DNA of 60,894 nucleotides from assembly GCA_017395505.1 (NCBI GenBank), contig JAFPUH010000056.1, positions 1-60,894 on the forward strand. The letters run 5' to 3'. Below the pieces are notes generated by a model, which saw only the letters and a program-made list of their open reading frames with translations, did not search any database and had not been told where the DNA came from. Below are positions 44,349-52,628 of this stretch, piece by piece. Each line of letters begins with the position of its first letter. Position 1 is the first letter of the stretch. This stretch comes from Kiritimatiellia bacterium. GTDB taxonomy: Bacteria; Verrucomicrobiota; Kiritimatiellia; RFP12; UBA1067. Made by a program: the position numbers and the translations under genes.

Positions 44349-44749
44349 TGAAGAAGTACGATGCCCTCTACATCTTCGTCGGCGTCACGAAGGATGACGT
44401 CCTCGAAGCCAATCTCGAGAAGGCCTTGGCCGAAGTCGCCCGTCTCGGCGGAAACGTGCTCGAGAAGGTGTCTCTCGGAAAGCGCAGCTTCTCCCGTCCC
44501 ATGAAGAAGCGCGAATCCGGCGTGTATGTGAAGGTTCGCTTCGAGCTCGACCCGCTCAAGGTCACCGAGCTCGTGAACCGCTACAAGCTGGTCGAAGAGG
44601 TGTTCCGCGTCCAGATTCTGGCCGTCGACGATCGTCGCGAGGCGAAGCTTGCGCAGGAGCGCAACGCTCGTGCTGCCCGCCTGGCCAAGAAGGAGGCCGC
44701 CGCAGCGGCCGCCGAGCCGGCTGAAGTGGAGGCTGCCGTCGAGGCGTAA
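44348..44749 (+). CDS. rpsF: 30S ribosomal protein S6
   Basis: 133 residues. MKKYDALYIFVGV, GKRSFSRPMKKRESGVYVKV and LVNRYKLVEEVFRVQIL are the S6 landmarks. A C-terminal extension rich in Ala/Glu (about 105-133) is longer than in E. coli. Pairs with S18 in the ribosome. Confidence 0.95.
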   Translation: MKKYDALYIFVGVTKDDVLEANLEKALAEVARLGGNVLEKVSLGKRSFSRPMKKRESGVYVKVRFELDPLKVTELVNRYKLVEEVFRVQILAVDDRREAKLAQERNARAARLAKKEAAAAAAEPAEVEAAVEA

Positions 44750-44784
44750 CAAGCCAACCAACGGAAAGTAAAGCGAGGTGCCAA

Positions 44785-45228
44785 ATGGCGTCTTTCAATA
44801 AAGTAATCCTGATGGGCAACCTGACCCGCGATCCGGACCTCAAGACAACGGGGCCGAACGGCACGCAGGTCGCACGTCTCGCGCTCGCCATGAACGAGCG
44901 CAAGCGCGACCGCAACGGTCAGGTGCGGGAGTATCCCATATACGTCGACGTCGACGCTTGGGACAAGCTCGCAGTCCTTTGCGGGCAGTACCTTTCGAGG
45001 GGCCGCAGCGTCCTTGTCGAGGGTCGCCTTCAGATGGATACTTGGGAGAAGGATGGCCAGAAGCACCAGAAGCTCAAGGTCCGCGCATCCACCATCAAGT
45101 TCCTCGCTCAGGGCGATCGCCTCAACGGCGGCCCGCAGCAGCGTCCCCAGTGGCAGCCTTCTCCCGTGGAGAACGCGCCGTCGCAGGACGGTTCGCTTGA
45201 GTCGGATCCGGATGACATTCCGTTCTAA
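44785..45228 (+). CDS. ssb: Single-stranded DNA-binding protein
   Basis: 147 residues. OB fold (FNKVILMGNLTRDPDLK, VDVDAWDKLA, VEGRLQMDTWEKDGQ) and the protein-interaction tip DPDDIPF. Lies between rpsF and rpsR, the usual bacterial order. Confidence 0.97.
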   Translation: MASFNKVILMGNLTRDPDLKTTGPNGTQVARLALAMNERKRDRNGQVREYPIYVDVDAWDKLAVLCGQYLSRGRSVLVEGRLQMDTWEKDGQKHQKLKVRASTIKFLAQGDRLNGGPQQRPQWQPSPVENAPSQDGSLESDPDDIPF

Positions 45229-45260
45229 TAAAACAACAATCTTCATAAGGGAACCATACA

Positions 45261-45491
45261 ATGGCTTTCAAGAAATCCAACAGCTCGGCCGGCGAGGAGT
45301 TCGCCGCACGCAAGCGTCCGCCGCTCGGTCCTAAGGATTCGATCGACGTCAACGACATCGAGACGCTCAAGTACTACATCACCGACTACGGCAAGATCCT
45401 GCCCGCTCGCATCACGGGGGTCACCTCGCAGCAGCAGCGCCAGATCCGCCAGGGCGTCAAGCGCGCCCGCAACATGGGCCTAATGGCTTAA
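45261..45491 (+). CDS. rpsR: 30S ribosomal protein S18
   Basis: 76 residues. RPPLGPKDSIDVNDIETLKYY, GKILPARITGV and QRQIRQGVKRARNMGLM match S18. Short Lys-rich N-terminus. Confidence 0.96.
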   Translation: MAFKKSNSSAGEEFAARKRPPLGPKDSIDVNDIETLKYYITDYGKILPARITGVTSQQQRQIRQGVKRARNMGLMA

Positions 45492-45511
45492 TCTGAAAGG
45501 AGATACATCCC

Positions 45512-45985
45512 ATGCAGATCGAAGTCATGCTGATGGACAACATCAAGAAGCTCGGCAAGTCGGGCCAGATCGTCAAGGTCGCCCCCGGCTACGCCCGCAA
45601 CTTCCTCTTCCCGAAGGGTCTCGCCGCCGTCGTTACGGAGGCCGCGAAGCGCCGTCTCAAGAAGCTTGAGGCCGAGCGCGCCGCTCGCGCCGCCGAGGAG
45701 AAGAAGGCCGCTCTCGAGCTGGCCCGCAAGCTCGCCGACCTGTCGCTCACCGTCTCGGCCCACACGACCGACGGCAAGAAGCTCTACGGTTCGGTCAGCG
45801 CGACGGACCTTCTCGCGGCCATCGAGGCCAACCGCGGCATCAAGCTGTCGCGTTCGCAGCTCGACCTCGCAGACCACCTCAAGGAGGTTGGCGAGTACGA
45901 TGCGAACATCGACCTTGGCCACGGCGTGGTCGTCAAGTTCAAGGTGACGATCCTTGACGAGGGCGCCCAGGAAGCGGCGGAGTAA
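45512..45985 (+). CDS. rplI: 50S ribosomal protein L9
   Basis: 157 residues. MQIEVMLMDNIKKLGKSGQI and VAPGYARNFLFPKGLA are the L9 N-domain; a long helix rich in Ala/Lys/Glu connects to the C-domain (LYGSVSATDLLAAIE). GAAAGGAGAT precedes the ATG. Confidence 0.96.
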   Translation: MQIEVMLMDNIKKLGKSGQIVKVAPGYARNFLFPKGLAAVVTEAAKRRLKKLEAERAARAAEEKKAALELARKLADLSLTVSAHTTDGKKLYGSVSATDLLAAIEANRGIKLSRSQLDLADHLKEVGEYDANIDLGHGVVVKFKVTILDEGAQEAAE

Positions 45986-46004
45986 AACGAATTTCCAGCC
46001 TTTC

Positions 46005-46031
46005 GTGGCGGCGCCTTGCGACGTCCGCCAC
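46005..46031 (+). promoter_or_regulatory. Leader hairpin before rplU
   Basis: GTGGCGG (46005-46011) pairs with CCGCCAC (46025-46031) in the 85-nt gap between rplI and rplU. It may be an attenuator or ribosomal-protein leader element; it has no U-tract typical of a terminator. Confidence 0.45.
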
Positions 46032-46070
46032 AAGGAGGGCGGAACACAGCAAGACAAAAGGTAAAGAACA

Positions 46071-46385
46071 ATGGAAGCATATGCAGTGCTCGAAACCGGC
46101 GGCAAGCAGACGCTTGTTCGCGTCGGTGACGTGATCGAGATTGAAAAGCTCTCGGTCGAACCCGGCCAGGATGCGGTCCTGGAGACGGTCTGCGCCGTTT
46201 CTGACGGAACGACGCTCAAGGTCGGCGCCCCCTACGTCGAGGGTGCCAAGGTTACGCTTACGGTTGACGGTGTCAAGCGTGGCAAGAAGGTGATCAACTT
46301 CAAGGCGAAGCGCCGCAAAGGCGAGCGCCGGAAAGTCGGCCACCGCCAGTCGCTTACTGTCGCCACGGTCAAGGCAATCGCCTAA
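46071..46385 (+). CDS. rplU: 50S ribosomal protein L21
   Basis: 104 residues. AYAVLETGGKQTLVRVGDVI, VEGAKVTLTV and NFKAKRRKGERRKVGHRQ are L21 signatures. Preceded by AAAAGGTAAAG. Confidence 0.96.
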   Translation: MEAYAVLETGGKQTLVRVGDVIEIEKLSVEPGQDAVLETVCAVSDGTTLKVGAPYVEGAKVTLTVDGVKRGKKVINFKAKRRKGERRKVGHRQSLTVATVKAIA

Positions 46386-46397
46386 GGAGGAATCGAA

Positions 46398-46634
46398 ATG
46401 GCTACATCCGCATCTGCGCGCAACGGTCGCGATTCCAACCCCAAGTACCTCGGCGTCAAGGCCTACGACGGCCAGAAGCTGACCGCCGGTTCGATCATCG
46501 TCCGCCAGCGCGGCACGAAGATCCACCCCGGCAAGAACGTCGGCTGCGGCCGCGACTTCACGCTCTTCGCCCTCAAGGACGGCAAGGTGAAGTTCATCAA
46601 GGACGGCAAGGTCGTAACGATCGTCGAGGAGTAA
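46398..46634 (+). CDS. rpmA: 50S ribosomal protein L27
   Basis: 78 residues, short for L27. The region [20 protein letters not shown] followed by [21 protein letters not shown] matches L27. The N-terminus begins ATSASARNG directly, without the extra cleaved extension of Firmicutes. Last gene of the block. Confidence 0.96.
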   Translation: MATSASARNGRDSNPKYLGVKAYDGQKLTAGSIIVRQRGTKIHPGKNVGCGRDFTLFALKDGKVKFIKDGKVVTIVEE

Positions 46635-46660
46635 TATCCCTCGGCGGTGTCCGAAGCCGG

Positions 46661-46690
46661 AGGGTCGCACATTTCGTGCGGCCCTCTTGC
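46661..46690 (+). terminator. Rho-independent terminator after rpmA
   Basis: AGGGTCGCAC (46661-46670), loop ATTTC, GTGCGGCCCT (46676-46685), then CTTGC. Ten-pair stem with one G-U. Its end overlaps the infC -35. Confidence 0.75.
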
Positions 46691-46715
46691 ATTTCATGAC
46701 GGCATTTGATACAAT
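46687..46715 (+). promoter_or_regulatory. Promoter of infC
   Basis: TTGCAT (46687-46692), 17-nt spacer, TACAAT (46710-46715), about 35 nt before the probable AUC start of infC. Confidence 0.75.
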
Positions 46716-46750
46716 ACGACAATCATAAACCAAAGCAAATGAGGTGACTT

Positions 46751-47326
46751 ATCGCACAATTCACTCGTGTCAACTTCAAGATACGCGCTCCGCAGGTCCG
46801 CGTGCTTGATGCTTCCGGTAACATGCTCGGCGTAATGCCTACGCGCGATGCCCAAAGGCTGGCCGACCAGCGAGGCCTCGACCTTGTTGAGATAACCCCC
46901 AACGCGAACCCGCCCGTGTGCAAGATAATGGACTACGGCAAGTTCAAGTATGAGGAGTCCATCAGGGAGAAGCAGGCTCGCAAGGCTCAGAAGGTGCAGA
47001 AGGTGAAGGAGATAAAGTTCCATCCCGGCACCGACACGAATGACTTCGACTACAAGATGAAGCAGATACGCGGCTTCATCCAGGAGGGTTGCAAGGTCAA
47101 GCTGACCCTGCAGTTCCGTGGCCGCGAGAACGCCCACCGCGAGATCGGAGAGGACGTGATAAGCCGCGTTCTCGAGCAGCTCCAGGGCGAGTGCTTCGTA
47201 GAGCAGGCGCCGAAGACCCTCGGGCGAGTTCACGGCGCGCTGATAGGTCCGCCCCGCAAGAACTCCGCCAAGCCGCAGCGCCCGCCCGAGGCGAAACCCG
47301 GCGAAATCCGCATCTCAGTGAGTTGA
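46751..47326 (+). CDS. infC: Translation initiation factor IF-3, probable AUC start
   Basis: About 191 residues. Core: NANPPVCKIMDYGKFKYEES, KEIKFHPGTDTNDFDYKMKQ and KLTLQFRGRENAH. The first ATG/GTG-type codon in frame (GTG 46802) lies inside the conserved N-domain, whereas the reading frame is open back to ATC at 46751 just after an in-frame stop (46745). ATC follows the Shine-Dalgarno GAGGTG with 4-5 nt spacing and yields AQFTRVNFKIRAPQVRVL, as expected. A rare start matches the AUU-based self-repression of E. coli infC. Confidence 0.88.
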   Translation: MAQFTRVNFKIRAPQVRVLDASGNMLGVMPTRDAQRLADQRGLDLVEITPNANPPVCKIMDYGKFKYEESIREKQARKAQKVQKVKEIKFHPGTDTNDFDYKMKQIRGFIQEGCKVKLTLQFRGRENAHREIGEDVISRVLEQLQGECFVEQAPKTLGRVHGALIGPPRKNSAKPQRPPEAKPGEIRISVS

Positions 47327-47330
47327 CATC

Positions 47331-48185
47331 ATGGCAGACATAATAGACGACGGCCAGGGCGAACAGCAAGTGCCCATTCGTGCGATTGTCCCGAATCTCG
47401 TGACGTCGCTTGCCGCATGCGCCGGCATAACCTCGATATCGCTTTCGTCCGAAGGGCGCTTCCTGCCCGCCTTGTGGGCTCTGCTCGTCGCGTGCATATG
47501 CGACGGCATGGACGGCCGGATTGCGAGGCTCCTGAACGCCAGCTCCAAGCTCGGCGCCGAGCTCGACTCGTTGGCCGACTTCGTGAACTTCGGCGTAGCT
47601 CCGGCGATGTTCATGTATTTCTGGATGACCGGCGGTCCGATGCACGTGCTTGACGGCGAGGCGGTTCCCCTGCCTCTCATAAGGATCATGCTCGGCTGCT
47701 CGCTCTACTACGCCATGTGCGACTGCTTCCGCCTGGCGCGCTTCAACACGATGCTCGAGCAGCCGACCCTGCCGTACTGGAAGCATTTCTTCACCGGCGT
47801 GCCAGCCCCTGGCGGATGCTGGATGGTGCTTTCGCCCGCGATACTCTCGCTCGCGCTCGACGCGAAGGGCACTGCGCCCTGGCTTGCGACGGCGCTCCAG
47901 AATCCGTGGACCGGCATCTTCATGCTTCTCTTCGTCGGCACCTTGATGGCTTCGCGCCTGCCGACGATCTCGCTCAAGGCGCTGCGCATTCCCCGCAGGA
48001 TGCTGCTGCCTGTAATGGCGGGGCTGCTGCTTATGGTCGCGCTGATGGTCTCGAACTTCTGGATGACCATCGGAGTGCTGGGCCTTCTCTACATACTCAC
48101 AGTCCCGCTGACATGCTGGCTTTTCCTGCGTGTCCGCGGCGCCTACGAAAAGGCGAATTTACCCCCTTGTCAAACTGGGGCATAA
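47331..48185 (+). CDS. pssA: CDP-diacylglycerol-serine O-phosphatidyltransferase
   Basis: 284 residues, integral membrane with about eight helices. The CDP-alcohol phosphatidyltransferase signature DGMDGRIARLLNASSKLGAE...D is present (DG-x2-AR-x8-G-x3-D-x3-D). Makes phosphatidylserine, precursor of phosphatidylethanolamine. Starts 4 nt after infC. No psd gene is adjacent. Confidence 0.88.
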   Translation: MADIIDDGQGEQQVPIRAIVPNLVTSLAACAGITSISLSSEGRFLPALWALLVACICDGMDGRIARLLNASSKLGAELDSLADFVNFGVAPAMFMYFWMTGGPMHVLDGEAVPLPLIRIMLGCSLYYAMCDCFRLARFNTMLEQPTLPYWKHFFTGVPAPGGCWMVLSPAILSLALDAKGTAPWLATALQNPWTGIFMLLFVGTLMASRLPTISLKALRIPRRMLLPVMAGLLLMVALMVSNFWMTIGVLGLLYILTVPLTCWLFLRVRGAYEKANLPPCQTGA

Positions 48186-48196
48186 ATTGATATACT
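48162..48196 (+). promoter_or_regulatory. Promoter of rpsL-rpsG with C-tract -35
   Basis: CCCCC (48162-48166), TTGTCA (48167-48172), 18-nt spacer, TATACT (48191-48196). Overlaps the 3' end of pssA. Confidence 0.85.
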
Positions 48197-48233
48197 ATAC
48201 ACCCATTCTGGAAAAGTAAGGAATCAAGAACAA

Positions 48234-48617
48234 ATGCCGACTATCAATCAGTTGATTCGCAAGGGGCGCCAGCCCCTCGCTTCGCATTCGAAGTCGCCGG
48301 CGCTCAAGGCTTGTCCTCAGCGTCGCGGCGTCTGCCTCGTCGTCAAGACGATGACCCCCAAGAAGCCTAACTCGGCTCTCCGCAAGGTTGCCCGTGTGCG
48401 CCTTACGACCGGCGTCGAGGTTACGGCCTACATTCCCGGCGAAGGCCACAACCTTCAGGAGCACTCGGTAGTCCTCGTCCGCGGCGGTCGTGTGAAAGAC
48501 CTGCCTGGCGTGCGTTACCACATCATCCGCGGCAAGCTCGACTCTCTCGGTGTCAATGGCCGCAACCGCAGCCGCTCCAAGTATGGTATGAAGCGTCAGA
48601 AGAAGGAAGAGAAGTAA
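48234..48617 (+). CDS. rpsL: 30S ribosomal protein S12
   Basis: 127 residues. [28 protein letters not shown] (streptomycin-sensitive Lys context), [25 protein letters not shown] split motif and NRSRSKYG. Decoding-centre protein. Confidence 0.97.
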   Translation: MPTINQLIRKGRQPLASHSKSPALKACPQRRGVCLVVKTMTPKKPNSALRKVARVRLTTGVEVTAYIPGEGHNLQEHSVVLVRGGRVKDLPGVRYHIIRGKLDSLGVNGRNRSRSKYGMKRQKKEEK

Positions 48618-48620
48618 GCC

Positions 48621-49136
48621 ATGTCACGTAGAGCTAGAAAGATCGTCAAGCGCGTGAGCCTCGACCCGAAGTACAATTCGGAGCTCGTGGCGCACATGAT
48701 CCGCGTCATCATGAAGGACGGCAAGAAGTCCGTCGCCGAGAAGATCGTCTATGGTGCGATCGACAAGGTCAAGGAGGCCGTCGAGAAGGATCCCGCGAAG
48801 TTCGTCAAGGACGAGAAGACCTTCACCGATCCCCTCGAGATCGTCTCCGCGTCGATCGACAACATGAAGCCGCAGGTCGAGGTCAAGACCCGTCGCGTCG
48901 GCGGCACCACGTATCCGGTGCCTGTGCCGATCGCCGCCAACCGTCAGCTCTCTCTTGCGCTTCGCTGGACTACGCAGTTTGCCGGCGCCCGCCACGGCAT
49001 GGGCATGCCCGCCGCCGTCGCAGCCGAGATCATCGATGCGTTCCAGGGCCAGGGCAACGTCATCAAGAAGCGCGATGATGTGCACAAGATGGCTCAGGCC
49101 AACAAGGCGTTCGCGCATTACGCCTGGGGCAACTAA
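48621..49136 (+). CDS. rpsG: 30S ribosomal protein S7
   Basis: 171 residues, a little longer than the common 156 through a mid-protein insertion (around EKDPAKFVKDEKTFTDP). S7 landmarks: GGTTYPVPVPIAANRQLSLA and MAQANKAFAHYAW. The usual str-operon genes fusA and tuf do not follow; a terminator does. Confidence 0.96.
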   Translation: MSRRARKIVKRVSLDPKYNSELVAHMIRVIMKDGKKSVAEKIVYGAIDKVKEAVEKDPAKFVKDEKTFTDPLEIVSASIDNMKPQVEVKTRRVGGTTYPVPVPIAANRQLSLALRWTTQFAGARHGMGMPAAVAAEIIDAFQGQGNVIKKRDDVHKMAQANKAFAHYAWGN

Positions 49137-49166
49137 AGAAAGTTCCCTTGCTTTTCCAGACAGCGA

Positions 49167-49196
49167 AAGGGCGCGGCTCGAAAGCCGCGCCCTTTT
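49167..49196 (+). terminator. Rho-independent terminator after rpsG
   Basis: AAGGGCGCGGCT (49167-49178), loop CGAA, AGCCGCGCCCTT (49183-49194), then TTC. Twelve-pair GC-rich stem. Confidence 0.85.
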
Positions 49197-49218
49197 CATG
49201 CCTTGAAGAAGGCCCGAA

Positions 49219-49371
49219 TCACTCGGGCTTCGTCTTCTTCAGACCAAGGCCACGGCAGCCTTCCTTCCACTCGCCGCGCTTCTGCAGGAGATTGACCCGC
49301 TCGAAGCGCTTGAGGACGTTGCGCTTGGACGTGATTTTGCCGGAACCTTTAAGAGATGCATGCTGGCTCAT
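49219..49371 (-). CDS. Chlamydial/Verrucomicrobial-type small basic protein
   Basis: 50 residues: MSQHASLKGS, then NVLKRFERVNLLQKRGEWKE and GLGLKKTKPE. This fits the 'small basic protein' family (TIGR04137) restricted to Verrucomicrobia and Chlamydiae, and is the best taxonomic marker in the window. GAAAGGAT precedes the ATG (minus strand). Likely RNA- or ribosome-associated from its charge; function not established. A GCCCGA/TCGGGC hairpin spans the stop codon and may terminate transcription. Confidence 0.88.
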   Translation of the reverse strand: MSQHASLKGSGKITSKRNVLKRFERVNLLQKRGEWKEGCRGLGLKKTKPE

Positions 49372-49398
49372 TTTCTTTTATCCTTTCAACGGGGGCAT

Positions 49399-49427
49399 AG
49401 TATATCATTTTTCGGCCGGCGTTTCAA
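49399..49427 (-). promoter_or_regulatory. Promoter of the small basic protein gene
   Basis: Minus strand: TTGAAA (49427-49422), 17-nt spacer, TATACT (49404-49399). It overlaps the 3' end of the ppiC gene. Confidence 0.7.
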
Positions 49428-50502
49428 CCGGGGTCTCGGACTCCTCCTCGACAGGGGGGAGGAGCTCCTTGAATTCATCCGAAACGCTGATGGTCGAAGC
49501 CTTGAGCGTATCGATGATGAACTTCTGGACGTTCTCGCGCTCGGCGCGCTTCTTGAGGAACATCACGACCTGGTCGAGCGTAGGCACGGGCTGAACCTCG
49601 GCGGTCTTGACGAGAATGTGGCTCGCCCTTACCTTTTCGGGCTCGGCGGGCTTGTCGTCGGTCGCCTCGACTGCGGGCGTCTTGGACGTCACGAGGATCA
49701 GGTGGTAGCCGAACTTCGTCTTGACCGGCTCCGAGACCTGGCCGACAGGCAGCTCGAAGGCGACCTTGTCGAACTCGGGAACCATCTGGCCGTGCGTGAA
49801 CTCTCCGAGATCGCCGCCCTTGGCCGAGGAGGGGCAGTCGCTGCTCTCCTTCGCGATCTCTGCGAACGTGGCGCCGACGTCGATTCCGGGAACCGCCAGC
49901 TTGAGCTTCAGCTCCTGGATCTTCGCGAGTGCTGTCGCGGCGGAAGTCTCGCTCGCGGCGTTGCCGGCGACGATGTCGTCGATGATCTTCTGCGCCTCGG
50001 CCACGAAGCCGGCGACGTCAAGCTTGTCGTTCTCTGCCCTGAGCATCTTGTCGATGATGATGCCGTTCTCGAACTCCTTGAGCGCGCGGTCCTTGCCGAG
50101 CGGGAACTTCTCGAGGAACTCCTCGAACGTCGCGGGCGCACCCTCCATGCCGGAGATGTTCTTGAGGAAGCTCTCTTCGCGGGCCTTGCGGTCGTCGTCG
50201 GTGATGACGAAGCCTTCGGCCTTCGCCTTAGCCACGAGCGCGTTCTCGATCAGGAACGACTGCGCGATCTGGTTGCGCAGGTTCTGGCGCGCGAACTCCA
50301 GCTGCTCGGCGGGGATGTTCTCGCCCTGCGCCGCGATGATCTTCTCCACGTCGGAGTTGATGCCGCCGCTGGTCAGCTTCAGCCCGTTGACCTCGATCAC
50401 CACTTCATTGCCGCCTTCGTCTGTCGCAGCGTCCTGCTTGCCGCAGCCTGCGATCAGTGCGCCAGCAACCAGTGCGGCGCCTACGATGTTTAGCTTGTTC
50501 AT
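49405..50502 (-). CDS. PpiC-type peptidyl-prolyl isomerase lipoprotein
   Basis: 365 residues. Lipobox IAGC after a hydrophobic signal (IVGAALVAGALIAGC). A SurA-type helical N-domain spans about 30-170; the parvulin domain is near 205-300 (ATFAEIAKESSDCPSSAKGG, LGEFTHGQMVPEFDKVAFEL, GYHLILV, RASHILVKT). C-terminus Pro/Glu-rich. Periplasmic folding factor tethered to a membrane. It is 19 nt downstream of recO. Confidence 0.87.
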   Translation of the reverse strand: MNKLNIVGAALVAGALIAGCGKQDAATDEGGNEVVIEVNGLKLTSGGINSDVEKIIAAQGENIPAEQLEFARQNLRNQIAQSFLIENALVAKAKAEGFVITDDDRKAREESFLKNISGMEGAPATFEEFLEKFPLGKDRALKEFENGIIIDKMLRAENDKLDVAGFVAEAQKIIDDIVAGNAASETSAATALAKIQELKLKLAVPGIDVGATFAEIAKESSDCPSSAKGGDLGEFTHGQMVPEFDKVAFELPVGQVSEPVKTKFGYHLILVTSKTPAVEATDDKPAEPEKVRASHILVKTAEVQPVPTLDQVVMFLKKRAERENVQKFIIDTLKASTISVSDEFKELLPPVEEESETPVETPAEK

Positions 50503-50521
50503 TTTATGTTGCCTTCTTTCG

Positions 50522-51211
50522 TTAGTTGTTGTAAATCATCCGCAGAACCGTCCTCCGCACATCGGAGGCACAATCCAGGTGGAATGTATAGAATACACCA
50601 ATTACCCTTGCCGCGTCTACTAGAATTTTTGGATTTTTTTCGTCCGCCGGACGCCTCAGGCAGTCCATGGTCTCTCGCGAGACGGGTATGCGGCGCTCGC
50701 CGCGCAGCTGAAACGAGCCGTTTTCGCGGCTTTCCGAGAGATCCGGCGCAAGCCCCGAGAGCTCCAGCACGCGCATCTCGAACGAAAGCAGCCGCCTGAG
50801 AGAGTCCGCCGTCGATCTCTCCGCGCGCCCCGTCAGGCCGTCGAGCGCGCTTTCGAGCAGTTCAAACCATTCCGCGCACTCCGGACCTGCCGGCGCAAGC
50901 TCGTGCGCCGTCCGCCTGAAGTAGTCCGCAAGCGCCAGCGCACGGTAGTCGCCCCTCAATGCGTCGCGCCTTTCCATGGGAGACGCCTCCCTCAACGCGT
51001 GCAGATCTCCTTTCGCGCGCGCGTAATACAATATCTCGCACGTGTAGTTCAGGTCGTACTGCCCCAGAAACGCGCTCTTCGGCCTTACCGCCCCCTTGAC
51101 CAGCGTCGCCACCTGGCCTGATGGCGTGAGCCAAGCGACGACATGGCTCGTCTTCGACCAAGGCCTTATCGCGAGGCAGATCGCATCCGCTCGTATCGTC
51201 TCACCTGCCAC
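50522..51211 (-). CDS. recO: DNA repair protein RecO
   Basis: 229 residues. OB-fold N-terminus (ADAICLAIRPWSKTSHVVAWL, GQVATLVKGAVRPKS) and a helical C-domain. Loads RecA with RecR. The zinc Cys motif of some RecO proteins is not evident. Overlaps the 3' end of mtaB by 11 nt, so translated from the same minus-strand transcript. Confidence 0.85.
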   Translation of the reverse strand: MAGETIRADAICLAIRPWSKTSHVVAWLTPSGQVATLVKGAVRPKSAFLGQYDLNYTCEILYYARAKGDLHALREASPMERRDALRGDYRALALADYFRRTAHELAPAGPECAEWFELLESALDGLTGRAERSTADSLRRLLSFEMRVLELSGLAPDLSESRENGSFQLRGERRIPVSRETMDCLRRPADEKNPKILVDAARVIGVFYTFHLDCASDVRRTVLRMIYNN

Positions 51212-52418
51212 CTGCGACCGGCTCCCCGTAGAGATTGCCCCCGTGCGCAGAGCGCACCATGAACTTGACGCACTTCTTGCGCAGCGAAACGCGGCTCGTC
51301 GTGATGGTCCTGAACATACCGGTCGCCTGCGACGCCTCGAACCAGAGATACTCCCCCGTCCAGCCCGACGGCGGATTGTCGTTCTCGACGACCACGTCGA
51401 CCGTCCTGCCGACGAACCGCTTTGCGAAGTTGCGGCGGCTCTCCGCGCCCAGCTCCGCCAGATCCCTCGCGCGCTTCTTCCTGATATCCGGCAGTATCCT
51501 GCCCGGCATGGCCGCCGCGAGCGTCCCTGGACGTTCCGAGAAGGGGAACGCGTGGACGTTCGTGAAATGGTGGCGCACCAGAAGTCCCTTGGTCAGCCGG
51601 AAGTCCATCTCGCCCTCGTCTGGAAACCCCGCTATCAGGTCGCAGCCCAGACATATGTCTGGCATAAGTCTTTTGGCCTCGACGGCCAGGGCGTCGACAT
51701 CCTTTGCCGAGTATGGACGGCGCATCGCCTTCAGCACGACGTCCGACCCCGACTGTACCGACAAGTGAAGGAAGCGGCATATGTTCGCATTTTCGGCCAT
51801 CGCCCCCGCCAGCTCCATGGCCTGTGCGCCCGGCTCGACCGAGCCGAGCCTTATGCGACACCCGGACGACAGCCCCGCCAGCGCCGCCGCCAGGTCCGTG
51901 AGCCGCCGCCCCTGTGAGGAATACAGCATCAGGTTGCAGCCCGTGACCACGATTTCGCTGTAGCCAGCGTCGATGAAGCGCTTCGCCCTGTCGAGGACCT
52001 CGGTGAACGGAACCGACCTCGGCTCGCCACGGAATTTCGGCACTATGCAGAACGTGCAGCCGCAGGAACACCCGTCCTGCACCTTCAGGTAGGCCCTGGC
52101 CGTGAATGTCGGCAGCGGCGGCTTGGACGGCATGACCTCGACCGCGCGCGAGACGTTTGAAATCTCCAGCTTCTTCGCGTTCGGCATGCAACCCGTAAGG
52201 AACAGCCGCTTCCCCGGATACTTCTCCCTCAGATGCCCGATCAGCTTCTCGCAGTCCCGTTGCGCCCTTGCCGTGACCGAGCAGCCGCGTATGACGATCA
52301 TGTCGGCGTCGGCGTGGCTCGAGACGAGCCGGTGCCCCCTGGCCACGCATCTCGCCTGGTCGTCGAGGGTCTCGGCACGGTTGAGCCGGCATCCGAATGT
52401 CTCGAAGCATATGTTCAT
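51201..52418 (-). CDS. mtaB: tRNA methylthiotransferase, MtaB-type (radical SAM)
   Basis: 405 residues. UPF0004 domain (FETFGCRLNRAE, GCSVTARAQRD, TGCMPN with three cluster Cys), radical-SAM CxxxCxxC as CSCGCTFC, LGSVEPGA, HLSVQSGSD, and GFPDEGEMDF. Adds the methylthio group to t6A37 in tRNA. Assigned to MtaB rather than MiaB from the FETFGCRLN start. Near-leaderless: TATAAT 10 nt before the ATG. Confidence 0.88.
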   Translation of the reverse strand: MNICFETFGCRLNRAETLDDQARCVARGHRLVSSHADADMIVIRGCSVTARAQRDCEKLIGHLREKYPGKRLFLTGCMPNAKKLEISNVSRAVEVMPSKPPLPTFTARAYLKVQDGCSCGCTFCIVPKFRGEPRSVPFTEVLDRAKRFIDAGYSEIVVTGCNLMLYSSQGRRLTDLAAALAGLSSGCRIRLGSVEPGAQAMELAGAMAENANICRFLHLSVQSGSDVVLKAMRRPYSAKDVDALAVEAKRLMPDICLGCDLIAGFPDEGEMDFRLTKGLLVRHHFTNVHAFPFSERPGTLAAAMPGRILPDIRKKRARDLAELGAESRRNFAKRFVGRTVDVVVENDNPPSGWTGEYLWFEASQATGMFRTITTSRVSLRKKCVKFMVRSAHGGNLYGEPVAGGR

Positions 52419-52428
52419 CTTTCCGGAT

Positions 52429-52503
52429 ATTATACCAAATCACCGCACGGCGTGCGGGAGAAATGATGGGGCACTTGCGCTGTGCGACGGAATTTGGTAT
52501 CAT
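52429..52503. promoter_or_regulatory. Divergent promoters of mtaB and rplM with a shared palindrome
   Basis: Minus strand TATAAT (52434-52429) for mtaB; plus strand TTGCGC (52475-52480), 17-nt spacer, TATCAT (52498-52503) for rplM. Between them CCGCACGGCGTGCGG (52443-52457) is a perfect palindrome around a GGC centre and is a candidate operator. Confidence 0.7.
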
Positions 52504-52628
52504 ATGCACCCAACAGCGGAATCGGGGGCTAACCGGTTTCCCTCGGCTTGGCGCGGTGCCAGGCCGTGAATACGGACAAAACCCTGGACAAGGGGCACAA
52601 ATCCGAAAGAAAGACAAGGAAGAAACAG

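Noticed and set aside
48621..49136. Disrupted str operon (fusA missing after rpsG)
   Set aside because: A clean terminator follows rpsG, and fusA is often placed elsewhere in diverse phyla; no sign of a break.
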